Translations under genes and position numbers: made by a program
Part shown: positions 43,528-53,188 of the stretch, piece after piece
How positions within the stretch are numbered: position 1 is the first letter of the stretch
Layout: each line of letters opens with the position of its first letter
Notes under the pieces: generated by a model
Database searches by the model: none
What the model saw: the letters and a program-made list of their open reading frames with translations, nothing else
What the model was told of the DNA's origin: nothing
NCBI RefSeq assembly: GCF_900010725.2
Contig: NZ_LR734888.1
Coordinates: 97,402 to 161,401, forward strand
DNA length: 64,000 nucleotides
Reading direction: 5' to 3'
DNA from: Planktothrix serta PCC 8927
Lineage (GTDB): Bacteria > Cyanobacteriota > Cyanobacteriia > Cyanobacteriales > Microcoleaceae

Positions 43528-45816
43528 CTACCCCACAACCCGATAAACAAAATTCAATGTTGCCCAACGATTAATATCGAGGGCTAAATCATCAGTAACA
43601 ATGCCCATTTTATCTAATATGGGTTGACTGCCTAGACTCAAATCTTGTAAAATTGAATCGGCAAGATCCAAAGGATTAGAGACTAAGTTAAACTTTAATA
43701 TTCCCTCGTTTTTCTTGACATTTTTATCTAAATTTGTTAAAGTTGTTATGAAAGGATTTTGACTTAAAATAACGTGAGTTTCTGCTAATCCTGCTGGCCC
43801 TTTTACCAGTTCTCCAATAATTTCCGTTGAAGAATTTCCACTGTAAATAGTAGCTGGGGGTAAACTGAGGGATTTTCCGGCTGCAATTTCTTGTTGCTGA
43901 GGATCAAAAACCGAATTAAAAATATAAGTTTGTCCTTCACTATTGCAATAAAATAGAAGAAAATAAACCGGAAAATCTCCCTGATTTTGCAGTTGATATT
44001 GTAACCGACTTCCCACAGCAACCGTGACAATTCCTATAGTTTCTGAAGCTGAAATAATAGATTGATTTGAACTCGATTTAGAATTAACAGTTTGAGTGTT
44101 TTCTCGATTAACTTGATTGAGAATTCCCTGGGTTTCTCGTTTGATTAAGACTTGAGACTGGGGGGCTAATAAATTTAAACTTGCTTTGACTTTTAATTGC
44201 GAAGAACGTTCGTTTTCTGTTAATCGTAATAACTTAATAGCTAAACGAGTTTTGAGTTGGGGAATTAACCGATGTACCGCCATTTTTACCGCTTCTCCTC
44301 CTTCGCCAACGGTATCGGGAAGTAATACTGAACCCTTGGAAAATAACCCATATCGTCCTTCAAATAAAGGAGATAAGGGTGCGTTTAACGCTTGAGCAAT
44401 AGTGGTATCAGTAACACGACTGAGTAAATAATCCGCAGGTTGATCACTGGCTACAATTGTCATCCGAGAAAACCCCGAAAAAGCACTGGTAGCATCAACT
44501 CGTTCAATGCGATTTAATTTAGGGTCTAAGGCAATTTTTAAATTAATTTGTCGGGGTAAAATCCGAATCACTTCTTGTAACTGTTGCCCGGTTTGTAACT
44601 CGAAAGATGATGTTAAATCACTGGTTTTGATTTGCGCTTTGGCATTTAATCCCGTGCGGGAACGCAGTTGTAAATAGACAGGATTTTCTAAAGTATTAGA
44701 CTCTGGTATAATCGTTAATATACTATTTAAACTATAGGAATCCAAGACAAAAGTAGGAAGCCCCGTTAATAAAATTTTGGCGGTTTTTCCATTTTCTTCA
44801 ACGCCAGTAATTACACCATCAACGGGATGAAAGTTAACCCCTAAATTCCCCAAAGAAAATTCCCGTTCAGTTTTAACATTAGACCCCGTTAACGTGCGTC
44901 GTAGTTGGGGTTGTTGACAGGGCCCAACAATTTGTTCAACTTCCCCAGCCACTCGGCTAATTTGGGCGGGTAAGTTATCAGTTGAACTTGCCCCCCAGAG
45001 AGTTTGAGTTAAAGTATAGGTAAACAATCCTGCATTAAATCCATCCCAGCGACCTTCTGTTGCAACTTGGGAAGGTTTAGATGCGGCTAAAACTAATCCC
45101 GGTAATTGCCCCGGTTTTCGTTGTTCTAATTCTTCACGCGAAAGGCTTAAATGGGATAATAATTGATTTTGTAAATCCAGTTCTGCGGGGTTGACTTCAA
45201 CGGTTGTTGGACGGTCAACTGCGCGAATTTTGAGAGTCCCTTGTTGATGATCACCCGGATAAATAAAACTTGTATCTAAAACGGTAATGACATCAGAAGT
45301 TGAAAGCGATCGCAATAACAACCATAACGTATCTTCTAAAATATCATTAACAGCTTCCTGTTCTGATAACGCGACATCAACAGGAAGGTAAGAATATTGA
45401 ATTTGAGGTTGACTAGAAACCGAGTTATAACGGGGAATACAACTGCCATAACCACTAAAATGAAACAGCACTAAATCCCCCATTTGAGCTTGTTCAATTA
45501 AATGGGAAATAAATGTAGATTCAATCTGATTTCGAGTGGCTTCTTCGTTGGTTAACGTGACAATATCATCGGGTTGAAACCCAAATTTATAGATTAATAA
45601 ATTCCGTTGCAATTCCACATCCGTTAAACATCCTTGCAACGGTTCTTCAATCCGATTAACTGTTGGATATTGATTAATTCCTACCAATAGGGCTAACTTC
45701 CGTCGGGTTGGCTGTGCCAAGGCTTGATATGAACGATAATACAATCTTTCATGAATCCCCAGCATCGCCAGCAGCAAGCCAGCCTGTTGTAAAAATTCCC
45801 GTCGTTTTAATCCCAT
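43528..45816 (-). CDS. Caspase-fold protein with Tyr/Ser in place of His/Cys (pseudo-orthocaspase), Tat signal
   Basis: 762 residues from ATG 45816. A twin-arginine signal starts the protein (GLKRREFLQQAG, RR at 5-6). The caspase-like p20 domain follows (about 38-250): LALLVGINQYP, then HFSGYGS where the catalytic His should be (HFSGHG in active enzymes; here Tyr123), and VLDTSF where the catalytic Cys should be (DCCHSG; here Ser183). The downstream 500 residues are a beta-rich region typical of long orthocaspases. Such Tyr-Ser forms are known as non-proteolytic pseudo-orthocaspases in cyanobacteria. Export by Tat places it in the periplasm or lumen. Confidence 0.88.
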   Translation of the reverse strand: MGLKRREFLQQAGLLLAMLGIHERLYYRSYQALAQPTRRKLALLVGINQYPTVNRIEEPLQGCLTDVELQRNLLIYKFGFQPDDIVTLTNEEATRNQIESTFISHLIEQAQMGDLVLFHFSGYGSCIPRYNSVSSQPQIQYSYLPVDVALSEQEAVNDILEDTLWLLLRSLSTSDVITVLDTSFIYPGDHQQGTLKIRAVDRPTTVEVNPAELDLQNQLLSHLSLSREELEQRKPGQLPGLVLAASKPSQVATEGRWDGFNAGLFTYTLTQTLWGASSTDNLPAQISRVAGEVEQIVGPCQQPQLRRTLTGSNVKTEREFSLGNLGVNFHPVDGVITGVEENGKTAKILLTGLPTFVLDSYSLNSILTIIPESNTLENPVYLQLRSRTGLNAKAQIKTSDLTSSFELQTGQQLQEVIRILPRQINLKIALDPKLNRIERVDATSAFSGFSRMTIVASDQPADYLLSRVTDTTIAQALNAPLSPLFEGRYGLFSKGSVLLPDTVGEGGEAVKMAVHRLIPQLKTRLAIKLLRLTENERSSQLKVKASLNLLAPQSQVLIKRETQGILNQVNRENTQTVNSKSSSNQSIISASETIGIVTVAVGSRLQYQLQNQGDFPVYFLLFYCNSEGQTYIFNSVFDPQQQEIAAGKSLSLPPATIYSGNSSTEIIGELVKGPAGLAETHVILSQNPFITTLTNLDKNVKKNEGILKFNLVSNPLDLADSILQDLSLGSQPILDKMGIVTDDLALDINRWATLNFVYRVVG

Positions 45817-45826
45817 TACCAAAAAT

Positions 45827-45871
45827 CAGTTATCAGTTATCAGTTATCAGTCATCAGTCATCAGTTATCAG
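45827..45871. repeat. Tandem heptamers CAGTTAT / CAGTCAT
   Basis: Six heptamers in a row (three CAGTTAT, two CAGTCAT, one CAGTTAT) lie upstream of the caspase-like gene. A related run in the opposite orientation lies at 45961-45993, so the two can base-pair. Confidence 0.85.
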
Positions 45872-45960
45872 TTTAGAAGGGCATCTCCCCTCTTGGGGTG
45901 AATTGAATTTCAAGCCATTTAGAAAACTAATTTAGACTTGCTATATTAACTCTAAAACTA

Positions 45961-45993
45961 ATAACTGATTACTGATAACTGATTACTGATTAT
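45961..45993. repeat. Heptamer run covering the sat stop codon
   Basis: ACTGATA/ACTGATT heptamers run from 45961 through the last codons of sat, including its TAA at 45985-45983. They form an inverted partner to the CAGTTAT array at 45827. Confidence 0.7.
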
Positions 45994-47155
45994 TCGTTTT
46001 CATGGCTTTAATTAGTTCATTAGCAACTTCGGGTCGGGAAAATTGCGGGGGGGGTAATTCTCCCCGACGCAGTAATTCTCGCACCTTAGTTCCCGATAAA
46101 TGAATTCGCTGTTCTGGGGTGCTAGGACTGGTTTTGCTAGTAGCCATGCCTTCTGTCACCGTACAATAAAAAGCGTGTTCAAACATCATCGGCAGTATGC
46201 CTAATTCCCCAGGTTCAAACTCATCGAAAATATATTGAGCATCATAAGTGCCATAATAATCGCCCACCCCGGCATGATCTCGACCGACAATAAAGTGAGT
46301 ACAGCCATAATTTTTCCGCACAATAGCATGAAAAATCGCTTCACGGGGGCCTGCATAACGCATCGCAGCCGGATTAATCGCTAAAATCACCCGTTGTTTA
46401 GGATAGTAATGATCAATCAAAATTTCATAGCAGCGCATCCGTACATCTGCCGGAATATCATCGGATTTTGTTGCTCCCACTAAAGGATGCAAAAATAATC
46501 CATCAACGGTTTCTAACGCACATTTTTGAATATATTCATGGGCTCGATGGATAGGATTTCGAGTTTGAAATCCGACAATCGTTTTCCATCCTTTTTCTCG
46601 AAACATCGCCCGTGATTCTGCGGGGTCAATTTGATATTTTGGGAAATAGGGATGGGCTTGACGCTCTAATAACCAAACCGGGCCAGCAAGATTCACACCC
46701 CCTTGATCATAAACGACTTTCACCCCTGGATGTTTTTCGTCTGTGGTGCGATAAACGTTGAGAGCTTCTTTTTCCTTATCGTAGGTATATTTTTGGGTGA
46801 GTTCCAAAACACCCACAAATTCACCCGTTGGGGAATCTAAACGCACTAAACCCACTTTGAGGTTTGAGGCTACCTCTTCAGACACAGACAAAGTAATCGG
46901 AATTGACCAAGGTAAACCATTGCTGAGGTGCATTTGGTCAACAACGGTTTTATAGTCCGCCTGTTCCATAAACCCAGTTAAGGGGCTAAAACCGCCAATG
47001 GCAATTAATTCTAAATCAGAGAGCGAGCGCTCATCCAACTGAACTCTGGGTAAATGTTCCCTTTTGTCCAAAAATTCCTGCCGTTGGTCAGGGGTGGCAA
47101 TGCGATTAATCAGATGTCCACCATGGGGAGCAATAGCGTCAAGATGATGACTCAA
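45983..47155 (-). CDS. sat: Sulfate adenylyltransferase
   Basis: 390 residues of the dissimilatory/plant-type ATP sulfurylase fold. Motifs include [17 protein letters not shown] (the QTRNPxHRAHE adenylate-binding motif), [22 protein letters not shown], and [14 protein letters not shown]. It makes APS from sulfate and ATP, the first step of sulfur assimilation. TTG 47155 with GAGAGG upstream is the only plausible start that keeps the conserved PHGG region. The C-terminal residues NNQ are encoded within the heptamer repeats. Confidence 0.95.
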   Translation of the reverse strand: MSHHLDAIAPHGGHLINRIATPDQRQEFLDKREHLPRVQLDERSLSDLELIAIGGFSPLTGFMEQADYKTVVDQMHLSNGLPWSIPITLSVSEEVASNLKVGLVRLDSPTGEFVGVLELTQKYTYDKEKEALNVYRTTDEKHPGVKVVYDQGGVNLAGPVWLLERQAHPYFPKYQIDPAESRAMFREKGWKTIVGFQTRNPIHRAHEYIQKCALETVDGLFLHPLVGATKSDDIPADVRMRCYEILIDHYYPKQRVILAINPAAMRYAGPREAIFHAIVRKNYGCTHFIVGRDHAGVGDYYGTYDAQYIFDEFEPGELGILPMMFEHAFYCTVTEGMATSKTSPSTPEQRIHLSGTKVRELLRRGELPPPQFSRPEVANELIKAMKTNNQ

Positions 47156-47258
47156 GGATACCTCTCTAGGTTGACTACAAAGACAACAATTATTAAATTT
47201 TCTTGATTTTTCTATCCTACCCTGTTACGCGAGTACAGAATAGCTTAATAACTGCAAC

Positions 47259-47290
47259 AGCCACTCCATCAACAAGTTGATCAAGTGGCT
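47259..47290. terminator. Stem-loop between fabF and sat
   Basis: AGCCACT (47259-47265) pairs with AGTGGCT (47284-47290), with an inner TCAAC/GTTGA stem. It lies 47 bp past the fabF stop on the minus strand and is followed by only a weak T run, so termination is plausible but not certain. Confidence 0.35.
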
Positions 47291-47295
47291 ATTTT

Positions 47296-47335
47296 CCCAA
47301 TGTAGAGACGCGCCATGGCACGCCTCTACATTGGG
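47296..47335. repeat. Palindromic GTAGAGACGC-type repeat
   Basis: Perfect 12-bp arms CCCAATGTAGAG / CTCTACATTGGG flank a core ACGCGCCATGGCACGC that is itself palindromic around CCATGG. It is two bases downstream of the fabF stop. It belongs to the same class as the hairpin at 5407-5434. Confidence 0.7.
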
Positions 47336-47336
47336 G

Positions 47337-48590
47337 TTAGGGTTTAAACTTTTTAAACGCTAAGGTCACATTATGTCCTCCAAAGCCAAAGGAATTGGAT
47401 AACGCCACATTAACAATTTGGGCGCGACTGGTGTGAGGAACATAATCCAAATCACAAGCTGGATCTGGGTTATCTAAATTAATAGTCGGAGGAACTCGAT
47501 CCTCAGCAATAGCCATCGCCGTTGCTACCGCTTCAATGCCTCCAGAACCTCCTAATAAATGACCCGTCATCGACTTCGTAGAACTTACGGTCACTTGATA
47601 AGCACTTTCGCCTAATACCTTTTTAATCGCTGCCGTTTCTGTAGTGTCGTTAGCAGAGGTACTGGTTCCATGAGCATTAATATAACTAATTTGATCTGGG
47701 GTTAATCCAGCATCCTTCATCGCTAAGGAGATGGCTCTAGCTGCCCCTTCTCCACCGGGAACCGGGGAGGTCATGTGGTAGGCATCACAGGTCATGCCAT
47801 AACCCACCAATTCTGCATAAATGTGAGCACCCCGACTTAAGGCACAGTCTAATTCTTCTAACAGCAGAATTCCGGCGCCTTCTCCCATCACAAACCCATC
47901 TCGATCTTTGTCAAAGGGACGACAAGCTTTCAGAGGTTCATCGTTGCGGGTCGATAATGCCCGTGCTGCGGCAAATCCGGCGACAGATAAAGGTGTAACC
48001 GCCGCTTCTGTACCCCCACAAATCATCGCTTGAGCATAGCCCCGTTGAATTAAACGAAAGGCATCGCCCACAGAATTTGATCCCGCCGCACAAGCGGTTA
48101 CAGAACAGGAGTTTGGCCCTTTGGCTCCCGTATGAATCGCCGTCAGTCCGGCCGCCATATTCGCAATCATCATTGGGATCATAAAAGGACTACAGCGATC
48201 GGGGCCACGAGTCAAATAGATCTCTTGCTGATCTTCGAGCACTTTCAGTCCGCCAATGCCTGTTCCAATAATGACACCCACCTGTTCTGCATTTAGGTCA
48301 TTAATCACGAATTTGGCATCTGCTATGGCTTGTTGACTACCCGCCACCGCAAATTGAGCAAAGCGATCCATCCGCTTGGCTTCCTTGCGCGAGATGTAAT
48401 CACAGGGGTCAAATCCCTTGACTTCACCCGCAATGCGACAATCATGGCGTGACGCATCAAATAAGGTGATTGGGCCGATTCCATTGCGTCCGTTGATTAA
48501 CCCGTCCCAATATTGAGCCTTGGTATTTCCAAGCGGAGTAATTGCTCCTAAACCTGTTACAACAACGCGCTTAACATTCATCGTACTCAT
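47337..48590 (-). CDS. fabF: 3-oxoacyl-ACP synthase II
   Basis: 417 residues. The thiolase-fold condensing enzyme carries the Cys-His-His triad: Cys in [16 protein letters not shown], His in [15 protein letters not shown], His in [15 protein letters not shown]. Start at ATG 48590 (a second in-frame ATG is at 48581). It elongates acyl-ACP in type II fatty acid synthesis. It follows acpP by 197 bp in the same direction, the usual acpP-fabF order. Confidence 0.96.
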   Translation of the reverse strand: MSTMNVKRVVVTGLGAITPLGNTKAQYWDGLINGRNGIGPITLFDASRHDCRIAGEVKGFDPCDYISRKEAKRMDRFAQFAVAGSQQAIADAKFVINDLNAEQVGVIIGTGIGGLKVLEDQQEIYLTRGPDRCSPFMIPMMIANMAAGLTAIHTGAKGPNSCSVTACAAGSNSVGDAFRLIQRGYAQAMICGGTEAAVTPLSVAGFAAARALSTRNDEPLKACRPFDKDRDGFVMGEGAGILLLEELDCALSRGAHIYAELVGYGMTCDAYHMTSPVPGGEGAARAISLAMKDAGLTPDQISYINAHGTSTSANDTTETAAIKKVLGESAYQVTVSSTKSMTGHLLGGSGGIEAVATAMAIAEDRVPPTINLDNPDPACDLDYVPHTSRAQIVNVALSNSFGFGGHNVTLAFKKFKP

Positions 48591-48787
48591 GATTTTCGTC
48601 GATTCAAGAATTTAATCACCCAAAATGCAGAACGTCAGTGAGAAGCAAAACTAACCTTATAACAGCAGTTTATTTAAGATGGGTTGGGATTGCCTAATCC
48701 AGACAGTCGGACGCAGTAAAAAATCTCTGTGAGACTGGTGGAAGGCTAATCCTCCACTTGTTCTGTTGATTTTACCTCAGTTGAGGG

Positions 48788-49030
48788 TTATTCCTTTTCT
48801 GCGTTCTTCTTGATGTAGTTTACAACGTCTTGAACGGTCTTAATATTTTCAGCGTCTTCATCAGGAATTTCGACTTCAAATTCTTCTTCCAACGCCATGA
48901 CCAGTTCCACTGTATCCAGAGAATCAGCGCCTAGGTCATCGATAAAGTTAGCCGATGGAGTAATTTTATCTTCCTCAACGTCTAATTGCTCTTTAACAAT
49001 TCCCTTCACTTTTTCAAACGTATCACTCAT
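48788..49030 (-). CDS. acpP: Acyl carrier protein
   Basis: 80 residues, acidic. The phosphopantetheine attachment motif is [13 protein letters not shown], Ser being the modified residue. It carries the growing acyl chain in fatty acid synthesis and partners with FabF encoded just downstream. Length and sequence are typical. Confidence 0.97.
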   Translation of the reverse strand: MSDTFEKVKGIVKEQLDVEEDKITPSANFIDDLGADSLDTVELVMALEEEFEVEIPDEDAENIKTVQDVVNYIKKNAEKE

Positions 49031-49230
49031 ATCCTATCTTTCCTTAGTTGGATGCCGCGTATACCATCTTATCGGAAAGGGGGATCACCGCAGCAACGAT
49101 CTCCTACTTTTTCGGGTGTCCGGTGTCCGGCGTTGGATGTGCTCGGAGTCTTCAAGACCCGATGAAAATTCGCCATCAAGTTTTGGCCAAGGTCTAGGGA
49201 GATTAAAGATTAGACGGGTTAATAGGGTTT

Positions 49231-50013
49231 TTATCCCCCCTTTAAGGGTTGACAAAATTTAATAGCATTTGAAAAAGATTGAGTCATCTGAGGATAATTA
49301 ATCAAGGGTCGCTGAATAATAATTAAAGGAATGTTGAATTGATGGGCTAGATTGATTTTAATATCTTCCCCCCCTGCTGACCCAGAGGCTTTTGTCACCA
49401 CCAGCGAAATCTGCCAATGTTGCCATAATGCTGTTTCTAATTCTAGGGAGAAAGGAGGACGAAGGGCAATGATTCGATCCGGTGTAAATCCGGCTTTCAA
49501 AGCTGTATCTAAAGCAACAGAAGAAGGTAATATTCGCGTAAATAATAGGGCTTGATCTTGCCATTTTGTAAATTGAGCTAATATTCTGTATCCCAAGGTG
49601 AGTAATACTCGTTTTCCGGTTAAATAATCGCCGTTTAATAGGGTTTCAACACTATCTAAATAAACAATATTAGCTAAATTTTGAGGAACTATAGCCAGAC
49701 GTTCATATCGTAAATAGGGAATCTTATGGGTTTGGGAAATTGCGATCGCTAATTTAGAAATTTCTACTGCATAGGGATGAGAAGCATCTAAAATCCTGTT
49801 AATTTTATTAGTATTAATAAATTGGCTAATTTTGCTTTCCTCTAATTTACCTACCCAAATTGTTAAAAATTCAGATTCAGGATAGAGAGATTTTGCTGAT
49901 TCTGTAGTCACACTAACAATACAATCAATTTGCAATTGTGCGATCGCCTCAGCTAATATTGCACTTTCGCTAGTTCCTCCAATTAACCAGACTCGATGAA
50001 TTAATTTCTGCAT
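49231..50013 (-). CDS. cobK: Cobalt-precorrin-6A / precorrin-6A reductase
   Basis: 260 residues. The N-terminal VWLIGGTSESAILAEAI is the family NADPH-binding region. LDASHPYAVEIS, then YLRYERL, and VTKASGSAGGEDIKI near the C-terminus, are characteristic of CobK/CbiJ. It reduces precorrin-6A on the corrin pathway, so with cobD at 14141 it marks cobalamin synthesis. It is upstream of acpP on the same strand, 200 bp away, and probably separately transcribed. Whether it uses the cobalt or cobalt-free form cannot be told from sequence. Confidence 0.88.
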   Translation of the reverse strand: MQKLIHRVWLIGGTSESAILAEAIAQLQIDCIVSVTTESAKSLYPESEFLTIWVGKLEESKISQFINTNKINRILDASHPYAVEISKLAIAISQTHKIPYLRYERLAIVPQNLANIVYLDSVETLLNGDYLTGKRVLLTLGYRILAQFTKWQDQALLFTRILPSSVALDTALKAGFTPDRIIALRPPFSLELETALWQHWQISLVVTKASGSAGGEDIKINLAHQFNIPLIIIQRPLINYPQMTQSFSNAIKFCQPLKGG

Positions 50014-50058
50014 AAACCTCGGTTTTAATTTTTTTTAAATATTATAGTTTAAATTAAG

Positions 50059-50116
50059 AGGGGCGGGTTTAGGTAGATTGTTTGTGAGCAGTAAAGGTTA
50101 ACTCGAACCCGCCCCT
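50059..50116. repeat. Inverted repeat AGGGGCGGGTT / AACCCGCCCCT
   Basis: 11-bp arms (50059-50069 and 50106-50116) are separated by 36 bp, between cobK and a secreted protein gene. The GTAGGGGCG element recurs at 24128 and 63600. Confidence 0.6.
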
Positions 50117-50142
50117 ACGGGGTGAGAAAATCCGGTTAAAAA

Positions 50143-50619
50143 TCATCGAACTGTCACAGAATAATTAGCTTTAAACGGTTTAAAACTCTTGTTATCTTTG
50201 GAAGTTCCTGTTAATTCTAATTGATAACTTCCCACTTGGGGAAAAATTACTTCTGTTCCGGGGATACCTTGATATTTTTCGACGGAAATCGCTTTTAATT
50301 GGGGTTGCATTAACGGTTGAGGATTTGATGAACGCGGTTCTCGATAAATCGCCAGTTGACAATTACATTGGGAGAGGGGAATAATGTTTCCTCCGCGACG
50401 GGTTAATGCAAACCAAATCGTTGCTTTTTCGCCTGTACGGGGGTTATGATTTGGTTCTAAGTGGAACGTTACCGCCACATCTCCAGAAACTTCCACTTCA
50501 TGAGCAATAGCAGGGTTAGAATGGAGAAGTTTTTGCAGGGGTTGAAAACAGAGAAATGTTCCCACAATTAATAATAACTTTAAAGACTTATTTTTGTTTA
50601 AGGGGTAGGGGTGCAACAT
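50143..50619 (-). CDS. Secreted protein of unknown function, partner of TauE/SafE-like gene
   Basis: 158 residues with an N-terminal hydrophobic segment (about 13-30) followed by a cleavage-like region near NPAIAHEVEV. The mature part is beta-rich (VTFHLEPNHNPRTGEKATIWFALT), suggesting an immunoglobulin-like fold such as copper-resistance periplasmic proteins. C-x-C (QCNCQL) is a possible metal site. It overlaps the preceding TauE/SafE-like gene by 32 bp and was probably acquired with it as a unit. The role is unknown. Confidence 0.65.
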   Translation of the reverse strand: MLHPYPLNKNKSLKLLLIVGTFLCFQPLQKLLHSNPAIAHEVEVSGDVAVTFHLEPNHNPRTGEKATIWFALTRRGGNIIPLSQCNCQLAIYREPRSSNPQPLMQPQLKAISVEKYQGIPGTEVIFPQVGSYQLELTGTSKDNKSFKPFKANYSVTVR

Positions 50620-51817
50620 AAAATTTTTTTAACCCAAATAATGACCAAACAGGACGATACCGAACCAATAATACCACTAAGGTTAAAAAGGTCAGGATAA
50701 CAACTCTGAATTTACTCCCAATTGTAACATCAAATCCTCCCCAATAATTAGACCCAATCAATAGAGTATGAATAACCGCTAAAATTAACGCGGGAACTGC
50801 TAATAAATGAATTTTACGCCAGAATATTCCTAAGTAATTTTGGATAAAATCAAAGCTGGTAATTGCAGCAGGAATCATTAACATGAATGCTAACCCTCCC
50901 GCCAGAATTCCTCCTTGATGTTGAGGGAGCATAAATTCAAAGGCGGTTAAATTCCATTGAAAGGTATGATCTAACATTTGCACTGTATGAACAATTGCTA
51001 ATACAAAAGCTCCCACTCCTAAAACTCGTCTATATTTTAAAGGATATGACCATAACCGACTAATGGGACGGGCAATTAAGGCTAACATTAAACAAATTAA
51101 AGATCCATACCCTGTATAATCAACATGATTTCCTGTTCTTAATACGGTTAAAATTCCGATTAATAAAGTAATCCATCCTCCCATTCTAAACAGTTGACTG
51201 CGACGGTCGGCGGTGAATTTTTCGGTTAATAATCCCACTCCTAACATAGTCGGTAAAGTTCCTGTCCCAAAGGCTAACATCGTTAATATTCCTAACCCTA
51301 TATTTCCCGTTTCTGCGGCTTTAATTTGGGCTGTATAGAGAAAACCACAGGGAATAAACCCCCAAATTAATCCCAATAATAGGGGAGTAAAAGCATGATT
51401 TTGTAAGGACACATTCACCATGAGTTTACTCAGATGAGTATGTAAATTTTTAGGGGATAAGGGATGGAAAATTGGGAAGCGATGAAAGACAGTGGGATTA
51501 ATTTGGGCGAGTCCTAAAATGATTAACATGATCCCCGTTAAAATAGCAATTCCTTGGCGAAAAATACTGCCAATTCCCGCCATTTGTCCACTCGCAATTA
51601 AAACCGAACCTAACCCGCCAATTATAGCTCCAACTAAAGCATAACTGAGAATTCGGCCTAAATTTAATAACAGGTGAAATTGCAACGGGATTTTGCCAGG
51701 GGATAGAGATTGATCGGAAAAAGAAAAAGCAACGGTTAAGGGGCCACACATCCCCAAACAGTGACCAAAACTTCCGAGAAATCCTAATGCACCCATTAAT
51801 AACAGGTCGATGATCAT
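50588..51817 (-). CDS. TauE/SafE-like transporter fused to a ferric-reductase-like domain
   Basis: 409 residues with about eleven to twelve transmembrane helices. The N-terminal half (1-235) is a UreH/SafE-type domain: LGSFGHCLGMCGPL, with the H-C-x-x-M-C-G-P metal-like motif, LNLGRILSYALVGA, and GLIWGFIPCGFLYTA. The C-terminal half has His pairs in membrane helices (IVHTVQMLDHTF, KIHLLAVPALILAVIHTLL) resembling a ferric reductase/YedZ-type haem-binding domain. Metal transport or redox is suggested. It overlaps the secreted protein gene, and both follow the methyltransferase gene. Confidence 0.75.
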   Translation of the reverse strand: MIIDLLLMGALGFLGSFGHCLGMCGPLTVAFSFSDQSLSPGKIPLQFHLLLNLGRILSYALVGAIIGGLGSVLIASGQMAGIGSIFRQGIAILTGIMLIILGLAQINPTVFHRFPIFHPLSPKNLHTHLSKLMVNVSLQNHAFTPLLLGLIWGFIPCGFLYTAQIKAAETGNIGLGILTMLAFGTGTLPTMLGVGLLTEKFTADRRSQLFRMGGWITLLIGILTVLRTGNHVDYTGYGSLICLMLALIARPISRLWSYPLKYRRVLGVGAFVLAIVHTVQMLDHTFQWNLTAFEFMLPQHQGGILAGGLAFMLMIPAAITSFDFIQNYLGIFWRKIHLLAVPALILAVIHTLLIGSNYWGGFDVTIGSKFRVVILTFLTLVVLLVRYRPVWSLFGLKKFYVAPLPLKQK

Positions 51818-51825
51818 GATTCCGT

Positions 51826-52545
51826 TTAGAAGCGGATTTTATAGAGTTGAAATAACGTTCCCGGCTTACGTTTTAAAATTTTAGCACCTGTTGCTTTAAT
51901 AATTGTTTCCCAATTTTCTAAGGGCTCTAAGAAAACTTCGGTGCCTAAATAGGTTTCTAAAATTGCCCAATCTTCAGCTAATTCAGCATCGGGAATTAGA
52001 ATGTCAAACACAAAATCGCCACCGGGTTTAACGACTCGTTTGACTTCTTTTAAGACTAATTCCCAATAACTCAGGGGATAGTAACAACTCCATCCCGTTG
52101 CGATCGCCAAATCAAACTGATGATCTTCATATTGCAGTTTATGACCGGGGGCTAATTTCACTCCTTTAAACAGTTTAGAATTTAACTGCGGCCCTCGAAT
52201 TGTCAAGGCATCTTTAGCAATATTACTAATATCTTGACCATAAAATAAAGCTTCCCAATCTCGCCAAGGATAAATCAGAAAACTGACTCCACAACCGATA
52301 TCTAAACAGCGCTGATTTTTTTGGGGTTTGGCAATTTCCCAAAAGGGGGAAGTGATTTTTTCGGATAAAGTTCCGGCCATGCGATCGCGGAAAATTGCCA
52401 TCGTTTCCACTTCTGGCGGTAAATCAAAGGCTTCCCCTTGATATTCGCGGTTAAAGCGATAGGCTACAGAGTTGATCGCCCTTTCCAAGGGATCGGAACT
52501 TACAGACAAACTGAAAAAATTGGATGGATTAGAAGATTTAGACAT
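51826..52545 (-). CDS. SAM-dependent methyltransferase
   Basis: 239 residues with a class I fold: CLDIGCGVSFLIYPW (motif I), YEDHQFDLAIATGW, and VKPGGDFVFDILIP. The N-terminus (about 1-50) is charged and has YQGEAFDLPPEVE. The substrate is not indicated. It lies 8 bp upstream of the TauE/SafE-like gene and 17 bp after the small membrane protein gene, so these four genes may be one operon. Confidence 0.8.
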   Translation of the reverse strand: MSKSSNPSNFFSLSVSSDPLERAINSVAYRFNREYQGEAFDLPPEVETMAIFRDRMAGTLSEKITSPFWEIAKPQKNQRCLDIGCGVSFLIYPWRDWEALFYGQDISNIAKDALTIRGPQLNSKLFKGVKLAPGHKLQYEDHQFDLAIATGWSCYYPLSYWELVLKEVKRVVKPGGDFVFDILIPDAELAEDWAILETYLGTEVFLEPLENWETIIKATGAKILKRKPGTLFQLYKIRF

Positions 52546-52562
52546 TCATTATAGATATAACT

Positions 52563-52757
52563 CTATTTTGAGCCTTTTAAGGCTTTGGTAAAATTTTTCC
52601 GATAGGAGGAATTGAATACCAACACAGGCCATAATAAGGAGAGGATGAGACGGTTCTGGAAACTGCGGTTGAAGTTGGTATTTTCAAACCCCCTCCAAAA
52701 CTTCCAAATTCCACCCCCATAAATAGCAATCAATAGCAGGGTAATTAGGGAACTCAT
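52563..52757 (-). CDS. Small conserved protein with one membrane helix
   Basis: 64 residues. A transmembrane helix at residues 3-20 is followed by IWKFWRGFENTNF, NRLILSLLWPVLVFNSSYRKNF, and a basic tail. I recall near-identical small proteins in other cyanobacteria, which supports it as a real gene. The function is unknown. It is the first gene of the minus-strand cluster containing the methyltransferase. Confidence 0.6.
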   Translation of the reverse strand: MSSLITLLLIAIYGGGIWKFWRGFENTNFNRSFQNRLILSLLWPVLVFNSSYRKNFTKALKGSK

Positions 52758-53188
52758 AGCTAAAGGATTTTGCCGTAAAGGATTATCTACAAGTTAACGT
52801 TGTTCTATTTTAGCAGTTAATCTCAAAGAATTGTACTTTACAACTGATGAAGGAGTGATCCCCTTGACCCGCTTGTACAAGATGTCTGGGTTTCCGGTAG
52901 ACAAAAAGCCTTTGAATCGACCGATTAAGGGATAAACGGGTGACTTCTACCTGAAGGGGAAGATTTGGAGATTTTAATAAAAATTAACGATTAAAAGAGA
53001 GAATCATTTTAAGATTTTTAGCGATTAAATAAGAAATTTGCTATCCTATTACTAAGTAGGTTATTGATTCTAACATCTTTACTGCCTTTCTATTGAAATC
53101 CCTGATCGGCAAGCTGTTCAAGGAATTTGAGTGAAAGAATACCTAGGATTTTGAATAATAAATTAGCCTAAATCAGTCAGGAGGAGAT
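52758..53188. other. Divergent intergenic region upstream of the nucleotidyltransferase fusion gene
   Basis: A weak extended -10 candidate (TGCTATCCT, 53039-53047) occurs about 140 bp before the plus-strand gene, without a good -35. AGGAGG precedes the ATG at 53189. No gene or repeat was recognised. Confidence 0.4.

Noticed and set aside
52870-52890. CTTGTACAAG palindrome as a possible operator
   Set aside because: A single 10-bp palindrome in a 431-bp region is expected by chance, and no second copy was seen.
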